A stretch of DNA of 64,000 bases from Ariolimax columbianus (Eukaryota; Mollusca; Gastropoda; Stylommatophora; Arionidae): NCBI GenBank assembly GCA_036924085.1, contig JAVGWX010000004.1, positions 10,163,416 through 10,227,415 of the forward strand, written 5' to 3'. Position 1 is the stretch's first letter, and the number at the start of each line of letters is the position of its first letter. The position numbers were made by a program, and so were the translations under genes. A model generated the notes under the pieces. The model saw only the letters and a program-made list of their open reading frames with translations. It searched no databases and had not been told where the DNA came from. Of the stretch, positions 34,738 to 46,689 are shown piece by piece.

Positions 34738-34885
34738 CATCTCCCGCTACTAAGCCCTGAACAGGGCTTTACAAGTAGCAGGATGTAGTCCAGAGAAAAG
34801 AATGCATTGTGTCACTAGTTTACAGCCTGACTGCGATATTTGCACCTTGCGGTTCGACACATCTGTCTTCAGCAGCTAATAGTGT
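34738..34885 (-). mobile_element. Short interspersed element, family 2 fragment
   Basis: Inverted 3' half of family 2: atctcccgctactaagcc, gtagtccagagaaaagaatg, tttacagcctgactgcgata and ttgcaccttgcggttcg. It ends abruptly near 34885. Confidence 0.75.
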
Positions 34886-34975
34886 TCCTAACCAGATTGG
34901 CATATCTGTTAGTTTCCACTACAAATGTATTTATAACATCTGCATAAACAAACTAAACAGACCCACCTCAGACAT

Positions 34976-35182
34976 AGTCCTAGTGACACATATTCTTAAC
35001 AAGTTTGAGATGACATTCTTAGTGACACATATTGTTAACTAGTTTGAGATGACATATTCTTAGTGACACATATTGTTAACAAGTTTGAGATGATATTCTT
35101 AGTGACACATATTGTTAACAAGTTTGAGATGATATTCTTAGTGACACATATTGTTAACAAGTTTGAGATGATATTATTAGTT
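34976..35182. repeat. 39-bp minisatellite, about 5 copies
   Basis: A unit containing agtgacacatattgttaac and aagtttgagatgatattctt repeats every 38-39 bases, with the last copy decayed. It lies directly upstream of the acceptor of the terminal cyclin Y exon. Confidence 0.92.
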
Positions 35183-35222
35183 ACAGATGTGGTTATCTAA
35201 ATGCTGCTTGTATAATCTCCAG

Positions 35223-35342
35223 GCAATGTCCAGCGTGTGTGAGGACAAGCTGAGGTTGTGGCACAGAAAGAATCGCAGACGTATAGCTTCCCTCGATGGC
35301 CACTTGTGGTCACGACATCGACCCAAGGCTATTTTGTCTTGA
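35223..35342 (+). CDS. CCNY: Cyclin Y, terminal coding exon with stop
   Basis: Final coding exon: 39 residues (274-312) and TGA at 35340-35342, after a ctccag acceptor. It encodes AMSSVCEDKLRLWHRKNRRR, then IASLDGHLW and ends KAILS. This aligns in order with the vertebrate C-terminus (short CEDK helix, Arg-rich segment, Ser-containing 14-3-3 motif, hydrophobic-Ser end). The RRRIASLD sequence fits a basophilic-kinase and 14-3-3 site, so it is the likely counterpart of the second 14-3-3 serine of vertebrate cyclin Y. I see no canonical AATAAA in the first several hundred bases after the stop. The 3' UTR either is longer or uses a variant signal. Confidence 0.93.
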   Translation, partial: AMSSVCEDKLRLWHRKNRRRIASLDGHLWSRHRPKAILS

Positions 35343-36048
35343 CCTCTGACCTTTCAATTTAGACTTCTACATTTGTGACCACACCTATTTGTTTAAGTTA
35401 TGAACAGTTCATATTGATCTTTCTTTCTCACTGCTAAGTCACTGTATTTATTTGTTGGCCCTACGTACATATATTTGTTTACATGGTTAGAGGTGGCTTG
35501 ACCAATGGTTGGAAATAACATTTGTATACTTGAAGAAGAGATTATGTCAAACTGAACTAACCATGAATAACCAGATGTCCCAAAACAGGTGCATGGCACA
35601 AAGAGCAAGCTAAAGTAACTGTGCAGCGGATGGCACAAAAATAACTATCATCATTATGTGCAGTACTTTTATTCATTGATGGGTTCTTCGATGGGATTTA
35701 ATTGGGTGAGCAGTAAAGAGAGCGTGTTTGTGTACTAGGTCACTTTATTGTACAGACACCCCCCTCTCCGACAAACAACAAATGTGGGCTTTGTTCTGCT
35801 TCAAATCTGTGTTCTGACTACGAGATGAGCATCTCAGCCTGACAGTCACTAGCTCCTGATAGGGGCAACTACCTGTATGGAATATCTCAGGAGCTTATTA
35901 ACACAACAACTACTAATGTCATTACACTAAGCAAGAGTGACGGCTAACATCTTTCACATGTATTGCTTATGGAGTATATTGGGGATTGGGTGGCAAGAGA
36001 GAGTGCCACATAATGTGGTCTTACAGAAAGCAAACACTCTCAGCATGT
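35343..36048 (+). other. Downstream of cyclin Y stop: presumed 3' UTR then intergenic
   Basis: No ORF, repeat family or canonical AATAAA signal was seen near the stop. The segment should contain the cyclin Y 3' UTR, but its end cannot be placed from sequence alone. Confidence 0.4.
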
Positions 36049-36490
36049 ACTCACTGTTGAGCCAGCGACGTCTTCGATGATTGGAGCACGTTTACGGCAT
36101 CATGAAAGATGAGATGCTTCAAAGGATAACCTCTATGGACAGCTGGCCATTGGAGCTAGAAGAATCGGCCGTCCCACACTGCGATTCAAGGTCGTATGCA
36201 AGAGGGACATGAAGTCCTGCGACATCCCATCTTAGGGCTGGGAAACAATTGCTCAGGATCGATCTATTTGAAGACAGTCAGTTGGAAGGGACATAGATTC
36301 TGGTTGCAGAGAAAAGAGAAAGACTAAAGAGATCAAAGAACACCCCGGGAAGCCAGTCTCCTCAACATCTATGGCAGGGACTGTCACTCGGGGATCAGCC
36401 TTTACAGTCAAAGCAGACAGTGTCGAAATAAAGAAGACAGAGCTGGACAAAACTCACATGATGCAGCGTATGTTCTACAGAGACTGAGAC
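36049..36490 (+). mobile_element. LINE 3' coding relic
   Basis: Reads LLSQRRLR, stop, LEHVYGIMKDEMLQ in one frame and then LYGQLAIGARRIGRPTLRFK, VVCKRDMKSCDIP in another. WETIAQDRSI and RQSVGRDIDSGC follow. This is the well-known C-terminal tail of an invertebrate non-LTR element (RWLGH-like, then G-R-P-x-L-R-F/Y-K, C-K-R-D-M-K and W-x-x-x-A-x-D-R). At least one frameshift and two stops make it a fossil. The RT domain upstream is missing. Confidence 0.78.
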
Positions 36491-37137
36491 GCCTATGATG
36501 ATGAGTATCATTATTACCTCTTGCTGCTGTTTTGTTCTGTGGGGCTCGGTAGTAGAAGTTAGCAGAACATACTGTACATAAATTAGGTGGAGGGATCGAA
36601 GACAGACCACCATGTTATCCGCTTAGTGCAGAGATTGTTCAGAACCTTTAGTGCAGCTAGATTCTAATCTAATGAGGGTGTTCTGCTAGAAGTCCAATCC
36701 TTGCTGGAAGCCTGTTCCATGCAACATAAAGAAACAGTCCTCATTCTTTCTGGTGGCTTCAGAACCGGGAGTGTACTATGATAACAGGCAACATGGTTAG
36801 AAAATGAAGAGGACAAGAAAAAGTGGAGGTACTGGACACTGATAAAACATGATGTGGAGGAAAATCAACAACAGAATTTGATAAGCTGCACTAGAGACGG
36901 GAAGTTGTGGAGAACTATAATCTGCTCCACCAGATGTCATGCCACGGGCCATCAATTGATCACTTTAGGTGTTTGATGATGTGTCATATTGCCAAATTTA
37001 AAAATGATAAAACTAGAATTTCTAAATGATTTAGAATTGTGATTGTGCCACATTCAATTAAGTTGTGGCTTCAGTATGAGTATGTCACCACCACAGTAGT
37101 TGAGGCAGTCAACCAGACATTCTGGTAGAATACTCAT
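36491..37137. other. No recognisable feature
   Basis: AT-rich intergenic sequence. I see no coding match, RNA gene or repeat unit. Confidence 0.4.
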
Positions 37138-37145
37138 ATTCTCAT

Positions 37146-37388
37146 CTGGTGACTCTGTTAGTGATTACAATCAAGTACTTCTGTTAGTGCTTACAATCAA
37201 GAGCTTCTGTTAGTGATTACAATCAAGAGCTTCTGTTAGTGATTACAATCAAGAGCAACTGTTAGTGATTACAATCAAGTACTTCTGTTAGTAATTACAA
37301 AATCAAGTACTTCTGTTAGTGATTACAATCAAGAGCTTCTGTTAGTGCTTACAATCAAGAGCTTCTGTTAGTGATTACAATCAAGAAC
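37146..37388. repeat. 26-bp minisatellite, about 9 copies
   Basis: A unit containing ctgttagtgattacaatcaa repeats every 26 bases, with variants in the last five bases (gagctt, gtactt, gagcaa). One copy carries a one-base insertion. Confidence 0.94.
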
Positions 37389-37627
37389 TACAGATGAGAA
37401 CTCTAAAAGATGTGTAGGCTATAAAAGATGTGTTGGCTATATGTGTCAAGTAGGAAGAGCTGTCTTAACCTTCACCAGTCTGCACTCAAAAATTGACTTA
37501 ATTTCCCCTGCAGCTGCACAAATTTCAGCACGCCATATTTGACTATGGTTGTTTACCTTGAGAGCAAGTAACCTTTTTATTAGTTGGTCAATATAGTCAA
37601 TAGATATGATTGTGTTGTGTGTTCGTA

Positions 37628-38008
37628 GTTCTTAGTCCACCTGTACTTCTACAAGGGCAGATGCCCCTATGCAGGTCCCAGCTCTGGTATGAGCTGGATG
37701 TAGCTGGGAGAAAGATTTCCTACTTAGCAGGCTAGGCTCGAGCAGCTTAATACTCTGCAGCATTGGGACAAGCACTTATGGAGGGTGGTTAACCGATGTG
37801 CGAGTCCATCTTAATAGACTCAAACACTAGAGCAAAGTAGACCCGCAGCCTGTTAGGCGCCATCTATGCTGCTCTAAACAAACCACTTAACCATGGTCGG
37901 TGTTATGCCATATCACACAACTAGTCGCCTCTTACGACATGCTCTCTGTGGGGCAGTGGTTCTATTCTTGTCCTTGTCACACACAAAGACCCTGGTGGAC
38001 TACTAGGG
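37628..38008 (-). mobile_element. Short interspersed element, family 4 (inverted)
   Basis: Well-preserved copy. Plus-strand blocks are cttagtccacctgtacttct, tctggtatgagctggatgta, gactcaaacactagagcaaa and cgcctcttacgacatgctct. It is closely similar to 51247-51610 and inverted relative to 1600-1945. No ORF. Confidence 0.82.
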
Positions 38009-38009
38009 C

Positions 38010-40750
38010 ATGTGGTGTGTGTAAAGACATAAATGAATAAAAAAATATGTTGGTGTTATTGTTTTTGATGTGTGTATTAGTTTCTGAGATACAAGAAGAT
38101 GGTGGTGAAAATTTATAAAAGCAAAGCACAACCATTTAGACTCACCAATATAATCCATCGAAATCACAACAAAACACAGTTACTGTTCTTGTTAGGATAA
38201 GGATATCTGTTTGTTTTCGCTTCAAACGTATTTATTACGTCTATATGAACAATCTAAACTGAGCTACCTCACAAGGATCTACAACAACTTACTTAACTAT
38301 CCCAAATAATGGGCCGAGTCCACACCGATTGAAAAGGAAGAATATATCCTTTCAAAACTCTGTTTATCATAGTCAATCTACACTTTTGCGGCTACAATCA
38401 GTAAAGGTGGAAGTAACAGTAGTTTACTATCAACTTAGTTAGTCGCTTCTCTTCTACCGTAAGGTGTAGAGGTTGTTTACTATCAAATCAGCCAGATTTT
38501 GTGTATTTTTCTATGGTGTACCGTTTGTGTACACCAATATATATGATAATATCGCCACTTGTCGTGGTCAGTCAATATTTAGCCTCTGATGTGCAAACTG
38601 GGGCTTTCTGTCTGCAAAAATAACAGACTGCAGCGCGGTAAAGGTTAATGTTCAAACATACAGAAAATGGCTGACAATCACCTAAATAACTTGACTAACC
38701 CTAAAAACACCACGCAGTGGAGTGTTTCTGATATCTCACTTGTGTTCCAGGGGTGGGGTGACGGAAACATTAGCGTAAATCGATGGGGAGCTAAACCCAC
38801 AGCTAATACACAGGTTTACAGTACAGCATGTCATGCTTATGAATATTATAGCTAAGTTTATACACCACAGTGTACCTCCTTATTAGTTTAAGGATGTGAC
38901 TTGACTGTTGGCTCATGCATGTCTCAGACCACCTCCACCTGAATATCCCTCCTGAAGTTTTGTAATGTGTCATTTTCATGTAGATACATCAATAACAAAA
39001 CACAAAAACATATTTTACATTATTTTGTTTTTAACCTAGTTATGTACTTTGTTTTGACTAATCTTCATTATCCTGTCCCTGATGAAGACTAGGGGTCGTA
39101 ATACAGGCTGTATTGCACTTGTGCCTAAGTTGAATTACCTGTACCTATTATCTTGCCATATACAACTGCTATTTAGTTTTAAACCAAACTCCCACTCCCC
39201 TAACTCTCAGATAGCATTATACATCAAAGACCCACCCACCCACTTTCAGATGGAGTTATACATTCAGACTGACTGAATTAAAAGGAGGAGTCTTTGCCCT
39301 AGCCTTTTACCAATGATGTCATACTCCTCAAAGGTGGAAGATTCTCCAAGTCATGGTTTGCGTCTGGCTCCTTTCTTACAAGCTAAAGAACTGCCAATGT
39401 GAAGTAGTCCTCTAGGTTGCAAAGGCAGTTCTGGAAACAATCCCCATACTTATCTGTTTCTGGGGCCTGAAAGAATAGTCAAACTGTAACTTGCCAGACA
39501 TGTCAGAAGAGGCAAACTCTGCATGACTACTCCATCTTGTAGGAATAACAAATTAAAAATAAAAGACGACCTAGACATAATGCTAGAGTAGGCACAACTT
39601 AGTCAGCTCGACAATGCCCCACATACGATACAGGGAGTAAAGGCTAGAATAACTTATTTTCCTGGCGATCATAAAAGAGGACAATCACGGCTTCGCCTAA
39701 TTTTGTTGATTTGTGTCTGACTCTGAGACAGATACAACAACCGCATGTGTCAAATAGTTTTTGGTAAATACAATTAGTAAATATTTTAAAAATTGATCTA
39801 AAATCACTTTCTTAATGACACATAATGAAACTATCTATGACATGAAGTATTCCTAATCAAAATATAAATTAGTATGAAATGTTAAATAGCATTAATTTGG
39901 AGGGGGAAGTGCCACATGAAAAAAATGGTGTCCTCGTGTAGGTATATTTCTGCAATAATCACTGAATAACATTACCAGTCCTTTTTTTATCTGTGTCCCC
40001 ATCAGTCTAAATTGTGGATGTGTTGAATATCCATGTGTAATCTATATACGTGATCATTGGTCTGATCAAATAATAAATCATTTCTCTGGTCTTCAAGCGC
40101 GATTTTGGTCATACAAAATTGGACAAGTTTTAAAATGAACCACATTCTTAAATATGAACCTGACAGAAATAAAAACACATTAAATAAAAGCTGCACATGT
40201 GCCTGACCGTCAGCTTTACTCGAATTGTCGCAAAATGTTAAAAGTCTACATCGGCTGATCGGACGGAAACTGGTATTTTGCGCGCTGCACGACCAGTCAT
40301 ATGATGCTGTAAAGAATTAATATGCTTGCTTCCATATTTTTTGTTTACTTCTTAGGGTGAATGAATAATTTTGTCAATCACATGGACTGGTTGCAGTATT
40401 TTCACCATATTGGTGGGAATTCTCATTTGATTTGATCTGTATATGATGCTATTCTTGACTTTTTCTGTAGTAAATGTTAGAGGGTTGTGTTTTGTTTCCA
40501 ATTGTCACCATTGTTGATACCATGATTTGATAGCTGACCCTGTAGGTTTCCTGACTAGACCTAGCAATGAGGAAATGCACTTATGATAGATCACACATGT
40601 GTTTTCTCAAATCAGTGGGTGGGGTCACCACTACAGGTAACTCGCTTGCAGGAAGTCTGCATTATGTTGAGCTTCTAAATGCTCTTGTTGAGATGTTTTC
40701 AGCAGCACTTTGCTTTACATGATGACGATACCAGCCCCATGCACAACCTT
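38010..40750. repeat. Diverged large repeat, arm 2 (pairs with 32690-34500)
   Basis: Collinear with arm 1 over several separated blocks (listed there). It is about 0.9 kb longer because of inserted sequence at about 38400-39720, where I see no gene. Short open frames at 38667-38855 and 39082-39276 lack recognisable motifs. Confidence 0.55.
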
Positions 40751-41147
40751 ACTTAGTAGCCTTTTAAGATATGAATAGTAGGGCATATTGTCCTTGCTGT
40801 TTCCAGCCTCACTAATGGTGTCAAGATTGATATGGGCAAGTTTGATGCTAGCTGAGAGCATTCGATGACACATTTAGGACAGTTCAACCTGTGAGAATCT
40901 TTATCAACATGCACTGTCAGATCTGGGATTCCATATGGATCAGTATGTTACAATATCTTTAATGTAGTTCCATTTAGAAGATGAAAATTGTGTCTCAGAC
41001 CATTATGTTATTTTCTAGGATGTTACAGACACTGTCACATCTCTGTAGTTGTCTTATATTGATAAATAGATCTCTCACTGGCATTCAATTTTATTCCCAA
41101 ATTCCCATCATTAGCATTCTCTTTCTCATCTTCATATTTATTATGAA
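40751..41147. other. No recognisable feature
   Basis: Unique-looking AT-rich sequence between the large repeat and a family-2 fragment. Confidence 0.35.
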
Positions 41148-41320
41148 GCCCTGCTGAAGATGGATGTGTCGGACAGAAAGGTGCAAATATCGCAGCCAAG
41201 GTGTAAACTAGCGACAATGCATTCCATTCTCTGGACTACGACTCCATTCTGCTACTTGCAAAGCCCTGTTCAAGGTTAGGTAGCGGGAGATTGAGAACGA
41301 GCAAAGAAGACGAAGAATTA
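41148..41320 (+). mobile_element. Short interspersed element, family 2 fragment
   Basis: 3' half of family 2: gctgaagatggatgtgtcgg, acagaaaggtgcaaatatcg, ctctggactacg, gtagcgggagattgagaacg and an A/G-rich tail (gcaaagaagacgaagaa). The tail suggests a GAA-rich 3' end for the family. Confidence 0.78.
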
Positions 41321-41504
41321 TGGAACACAGGGTTACCAGTATAGACGGATGACTCCTAACAGGAAGTCCACGCTAAATCACTTTGTGTATTCCTGCACTG
41401 GTGGTTTCTGTAGAAATATTTTTAAATTACGGAGTTGCCAGCTCTCCTTTCTCTAATGGGTTGTAGAACCAGGCAAGGGACTCCAAGATCCACATGGAAA
41501 ATCA

Positions 41505-41770
41505 TTGTCATAACTTGAGTTTTATGTGAGGCTAATGGAATCATTCATTGTCATTACTTGAGTTATATGTGAGGCTAATGGAATCATTGTCATAACTTGA
41601 GTTATATGTGAGGCTAATGAAATCATTATCATAACTTGAGTTATATGTGAGGCTAATGGAATCATCATAACTTGAATTATATGTGAGGCTAATGAAATCA
41701 TTATCATAACTTGAGGTTTATGTGAGGCTAGGAATCATTATCATAACTGGAATTATATGTGAGGCTAATT
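41505..41770. repeat. 39-bp minisatellite, about 7 copies
   Basis: A unit with cataacttgagttatatgtg and aggctaatggaatcatt repeats every 36-39 bases, with small indels between copies. An open frame on the minus strand is a by-product. Confidence 0.9.
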
Positions 41771-42089
41771 GAACTCACAGATTTTGCCATATGTATAAAC
41801 ATGTGAATTATATTGTCTCGAGAGATGCTGTAGTCATCACCACATCAACATTCATGTTTGCATCAAGTATTGATGAATTACCTGTAAATATTTGTGACAT
41901 GTAGTTCTAATTTTGTTTGTTTGTTATCTAAGATGCTTTTGTTAGGAGCAACCACTGCAATCCCTCGTCAATCAAAATGATTTTCATTGTTTCATTTGGT
42001 ATATGGCTCAGTTATGCTAGCTGGGCTCATAGGGGCAGAAACAAATATGACCTCTGTAACCTGCCATGCATGTCATAAGTGGTGACAAA

Positions 42090-42364
42090 GCAGGGTCGGG
42101 CATGGGGTCAACGGCCTTATCTCATAAAAACTTTAAGGTGTTAGCAATCTCACATTTCAAAGGCTCGGCTATATGAGGACGGTAGCCATCTCCTCTCCCT
42201 CGCCGCTTTTACTTCCCGGACTGAACTGGTGCCCATTTAAGGCTGGGTTGACCCGGGAGCCGTTCGTTGTGGTCTGAAAAAAACATTTCCGGCTCAACTG
42301 GGGAATGAACCCAGGACCACTCAGATGTGAAGCCAGCTCGCTAACACTGCACTACGCAGCTCCT
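42090..42364 (-). mobile_element. tRNA-derived SINE (reverse orientation)
   Basis: The minus strand begins ggagctgcgtagtgcagtg and carries a B box (gggttcattcccc) at tRNA-like spacing. It then runs through a GC-rich body to about 42090. This head differs from family 1, so it is a separate family. The left end merges with an older repeat also seen at 28905 and 39470. No flanking duplication was found. Confidence 0.65.
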
Positions 42365-44050
42365 ATCCAATTTCTCCCAATAGATATTACAGTCCACCAT
42401 CATATGGCACAGTACTACACCAACTTGTCTGTCACTACACACATTCCCTGACCATACCTTCATTCTCTTTGTCCAGTTTGATCATCTCAGTAGAAACTAG
42501 CATGCCAGATAAGTATGTTTCTCAATTCTTTTTCACCATTGACATTAGATAATTATTATAATTGATGTCGTGCATTGATCCTGACAAAGACCATTTGGTT
42601 GTAATGTAGTTTGTGGCCATGTGGAACTAACTCATACTTGTTTATGTTCGGATTAACATGTGATTGTCAGCTTCACTGGTGGAACTAACTCATACTTGTT
42701 TATGTTCTGATTAACATGTGATTGTCAGCTTCACTGCAGCCCTACGATGTGTCCCTGACTATGCTTGTATTCTTTAAGGTTGATTGATATATGTTCATAA
42801 CTTTAGCACATGAACACATCAACATCACTGGTGAACTTCTTACTTCAACAATCCCATAAGGAAATTAGTTTTGTCCTCAAAGCACAGTTTCCATCCCTGA
42901 CAGAGTTCTTGAATGTCTTTCTAGTTGTCTGGTTTATAATCACCAAATTAGTCTGATAGTGATATCATTTGCGCTCAGAAAACATGTACACATAATGGCA
43001 GAACACATTTAAACAGGATAACAGAAAAGAAAATGAAGTAACACACACTCTGGAATCAAACTCTAGGTGGTGACTACCCACAACTAGATCCAGTTCTATC
43101 CAAACATGTTTGTTCTCCTACTTCCTAGCTTTCCTCATCATCAAGTACAGACCACACACATGAGAAGTAGTTGCAGCTAGTCTATGTCTGTTTGTGCTCA
43201 GTGGCTTCCACATACACCGTGTCTTCCATGAAGTCAAGTCCACGCAGTCTAGGTAAATATGATTCATGTGTGCAAGACGAGACTTGTCAGATTATTATAG
43301 ACTTGTCAGATTATTGTAGACTTGTCATCGAAGGTGAACATCATCTAAAGGATTGTACTTAAAACCAGAAATCTTCATGTTTCCCATATATCTTGATTAT
43401 ACTTGTGCCACAGCATACGTCATTCATTGTCAAGTCTGCAGCTGTATAGGTCAAGCTAGTACAATAGTAGATACTGCAAGCTGTCAGGGATGAAGTGTAA
43501 GAGACCATTGTAATATGCCTCAGCTTTTTATGAGGTTGAGTGGCCAATTCCCTTCCTCGTTGCCTTACCTTTTATAACAGTAAGCCAGATTTACAGATGA
43601 TACAACTGGACTGTGTTGATGATAGGAATCAAACATTTTATCTTTGCCATGATAAGTGGGAGCTTACATTTGTGTAATAATGGCAAACTGAACAATCTGT
43701 TATAATATGTGACATATGTTTCATCATGGTATTCTGGTTATGGAAATGCAGTTGGTAACTTGTGAGCTATTTGTACGTTATTCTACATCACATATGTTGT
43801 TACAAGTTTGTTATCTTGTTAAAGATTGTTTCTAGATAACCTAGCAATTATTGTAAGAAAACATTGATGTTGTAAGTTTGAATGTACAACTGGACATAAC
43901 GAGACCAGAAACATCAGATTGTGAGATTAGCATTACAGTTTTGTTGCTCTGCTGTTTGGGTGTGTGGGTGTATTGTGTGCTTCAATCATGTTCACATTGG
44001 TTCCACCAAACATATTGACATCATTGCTCTATTAAATAAAACATTAATTA
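42365..44050. other. Mostly unique intergenic sequence
   Basis: Contains a 58-bp two-copy duplication at 42621-42736. Positions 43440-43560 weakly resemble the SINE relic at 12944-13130. I see no exon-like conservation or RNA gene. Confidence 0.4.
42621..42736. repeat. 58-bp direct duplication, 2 copies
   Basis: Segment starting gtggaactaactcatacttg at 42621 recurs from 42679, with one visible substitution (ttcgg or ttctg). Confidence 0.92.
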
Positions 44051-44059
44051 CTTCATTAT

Positions 44060-44402
44060 GATCAAATTAACACCGGTTGATTCAATCAGATTAACACTGG
44101 TTGATCCAATCAGATTAACACTGGCTGATCCAATCAGATTAACACTGGTTGATCCAATCAGATTAACACCGGTTGATTCAATCAGATTAACACTGGTTGA
44201 TCCAATCAGATTAACACTGGCTGATCCAATCAGATTAACACTGGTTGATCCAATCAGATTAACACTGGTTGATCCAATCAAATTAACACCGGTTGATCCA
44301 ATCAGATTAACACCGGTTGATCCAATCAGATTAACACTGGCTGATCCAATCAGATTAACACTGGCTGATCCAATCAGATTAACACTGGTTGATCCAATCA
44401 GA
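44060..44402. repeat. 24-bp minisatellite, about 14 copies
   Basis: A unit containing gattaacactggttgatcc repeats every 24 bases (8 codons), with third-base-like variants (accgg or actgg; ggttg or ggctg; attca or atcca). Both strands stay open (LTLVDPIR or SVNLIGST). The flanks lack coding signals, so a gene is not supported. Confidence 0.96.
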
Positions 44403-44879
44403 ATAAGTATGTATGTATTTCTAAACATCTATGTACCCACTTACTAGAAGAGAACCCACGGTTTATGACCAATGCCAGTTTCTTATAGAGACCTTGATTA
44501 CATAGTATCAGTGTGTAATGTGAACTGAACTAGATTGTAGAGGAGACTTGCTGTAGTAGAGATGTTTGAATGTCTGAACTGGCTCCACTTGAACACAACA
44601 TTTGTGAAACAGTTGGAAGAGGTCTCCATAGCATTGAGATTGTTGAATATTAATATTAACAAAGACTGCAGTAAAACTGGAGGCCAATGGTAATTGAGAA
44701 ACACAAAATGTTGAGGTACAGTTTGACACAAGAGTGGCCCCCAGACCATGATCAGTATTTTGATCGATTTATGTGATTACGAAGGACCAGGTAAAACAAC
44801 CATGCTAAATGTATTTTGTAAGTAGAAAACTTCCAAAATAATGTACGTAAGCAGTAAATAAGCAAAGCAAATAGTAAGA
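44403..44879. other. No recognisable feature
   Basis: AT-rich intergenic sequence between the 24-bp array and the LINE relic. Open frames on the minus strand match no family I know. Confidence 0.35.
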
Positions 44880-46260
44880 CAAAGTCCTGCTGATATCATC
44901 AAACCCTTTCAGCACCCTGTGGAGCACAGCTCTTCAAGTCCTCCTGTCATAGACCATCCATTCAACTCTATCCAATCTTCCCTGTTTCCTTTATCTTTAT
45001 TTTTTGTGTTGGACAATTTCTTTTGATTTCCCTAAGTTCTCCAATGCAGCAAAAGTTCCTCTTTGCCTTTTATATCTATATCTTTCTCAGCACCTCCTAT
45101 TTTGTCTATATTGCTACCAAGATATAAGAATAATGCTGCATCTTGTGGGAGTGTTTCTCCCAAATCAATCTAATTGTTGTTAGTTGCACGTACTCTCATA
45201 CTCTTTGTATTTTTTCTCTGTGTATTTTCAGTCCCAATTTCTATATTTATTTTATTTGGTATCTGTTTGTTACGAAACAGATGTGCCAAGTCATTGGCAA
45301 AGTGTAGATCATCAAGTTTTCTCAAATTCTATTGAATTCTATTTTGGTTGATGTTCTGGTCTTCATAATCCAGTCAATAGCAAGCAGGAAAAAAAAGGTG
45401 ATAAGAGATATTCCTGTCACACACCAGTTCTAATCTCACTGTTCAGGAAGCTGACCTTCATGTAGAACATTTCAGATCATCATGTTTTGAAAAATGATGT
45501 TGGGGAACTCGAGGGACACTCTATATAGTGTGAACAACTTCCAGATTCTCTGTCCAAATGCCATTTCATAGTCCACGAATCAAATGTCAAGTGGTGAGTT
45601 CCATCAGTGTAACTTAACTTAACGTCTTTGTACTGGTTTAGAAGACTGCATAGTGTGTATACAACCAGTTTCATTGAGATTTCCTTGCTCTAAAAGCTAT
45701 GCACATGCAATCTATTCTGAAATGCATTAATTGTCCCTGCCTCCACTACTTCCTGTGGCAATGCATTCCAAGCATTCACCATTCTCTGACTACAAAAATA
45801 TTTCCTAATATCTAATCTGGACCTTTCTTTAGTTAATTTGTAGCTATGCCCTCTTGTTCTTGTAAGTGGTTGTATTTTGAAAAACATGTTATAGTCTAAT
45901 TTATCTGGTCTGCACTGGATCTATTTTGTCAAACGCCTGCCTGTTCTTCTCTCAGCTTCTTGTGTTTCTCAAACTTTAACAAGTAATTTGAATAAGTTGT
46001 CTGTTGAAGTGTTGATATATGCTTTGATTACTTCTGTAGATATACCATCTGGGCCAGTGGTTTCCCCATTTCTCAGTAGCATTATGATATTGTTCATTTC
46101 TTATATATTTGGTTTCTTGGAATTAACTTACGGTTCTGTTTCTGCTGACTGAATATCTTGGGGATCTTTTTATCTAATGTATAAAGTACTTCACAATGCT
46201 CTGCTCATCTGTTCATCTGCTTATTTTGTCTTGCTATTCAAATTTCCTTCTATATACTAA
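44880..46260 (-). mobile_element. Decayed LINE reverse transcriptase, minus strand
   Basis: RT motifs are readable in order on the minus strand despite stops and frameshifts. GETTGPDGIST (about 46040-46070) is followed by a KLREEQAG block with a stop and QNRSSADQI (about 45900-45960). After an insertion come VDYEMAFGQ (about 45555), LHEGQLPEQ (about 45450), LDDLHFAND (about 45310) and FLYLGSNIDKIGG (about 45115). The catalytic FADD is changed to FAND. Element type: a common invertebrate non-LTR RT with an EEQAGFR-like motif, clade not assigned. A CR1-like fragment (45690-45900) splits it. Confidence 0.78.
45690..45900 (-). mobile_element. CR1-like LINE 3' end inserted in an older LINE
   Basis: The minus strand encodes TRTRGHSYKLTKERSRLDIR, KYFCSQRMVNAWNALPQEVV and EAGTINAFQNRLH, then a stop. 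This is the C-terminal end of a CR1-like RT protein. It interrupts the RT relic between its QNRSSADQI and VDYEMAF motifs, so it inserted later. The same segment lies inverted at 48670-48830, where it is more damaged. Only the last 65 or so codons remain, consistent with 5' truncation during target-primed integration. Confidence 0.82.
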
Positions 46261-46689
46261 ATAAAGCCGTTTGATTCCTTATATTTTTCTGCTAATTTTT
46301 TATGCTGCTGTACAGTCTTTCATATTTCTTCTTGCTGCAGCTTCCTCTACCTCACTTACCATCATCATATTTCCTCTTGTCTCTTATGATGCTCAATGTT
46401 CTCTATATCTAACTTCCTTGTTGACTTCAGTGTATATTTCTTGAACTTTGGCTCTAGTATTTCTGTTTTTGCTTCTCGTCATATATATGCCTTTTTCATT
46501 TTTCTTTCCTTTATCTTTACTACATTAACAAAATTCATTGAAATTGAGGGATATACAATGTTAAGGAAAGATAGGGTAGTTTGACATAAGGCTAAGGAAT
46601 ATGGCGTATTATTATACTGTACACATTCAGTTAATGTAACTATCAAAGATGATTTTTGATCTGGTAACAAAAATGAAAGTGTATGGGGA
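46261..46689. other. LINE-adjacent sequence without clear motifs
   Basis: T-rich on the plus strand. It may be the 5' remainder of the minus-strand LINE relic, but I cannot read a domain in it. Confidence 0.3.

Larger units (their letters stand above)
31826..35222 (+). other. Cyclin Y intron F (3.4 kb)
   Basis: Last intron. It starts with three 33-bp repeats that keep the exon-6 frame open to 32029. It also holds a family-2 element (32159-32493), the first arm of a diverged large repeat (about 32690-34500), a family-2 fragment (34738-34885) and a 39-bp minisatellite that ends about 40 bp before the last acceptor. Confidence 0.85.

Noticed and set aside
44048..44447. Pair of 126-129-residue repeat proteins
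   Set aside because: 24-bp array open on both strands at once. Repeat variants are not biased to silent changes.
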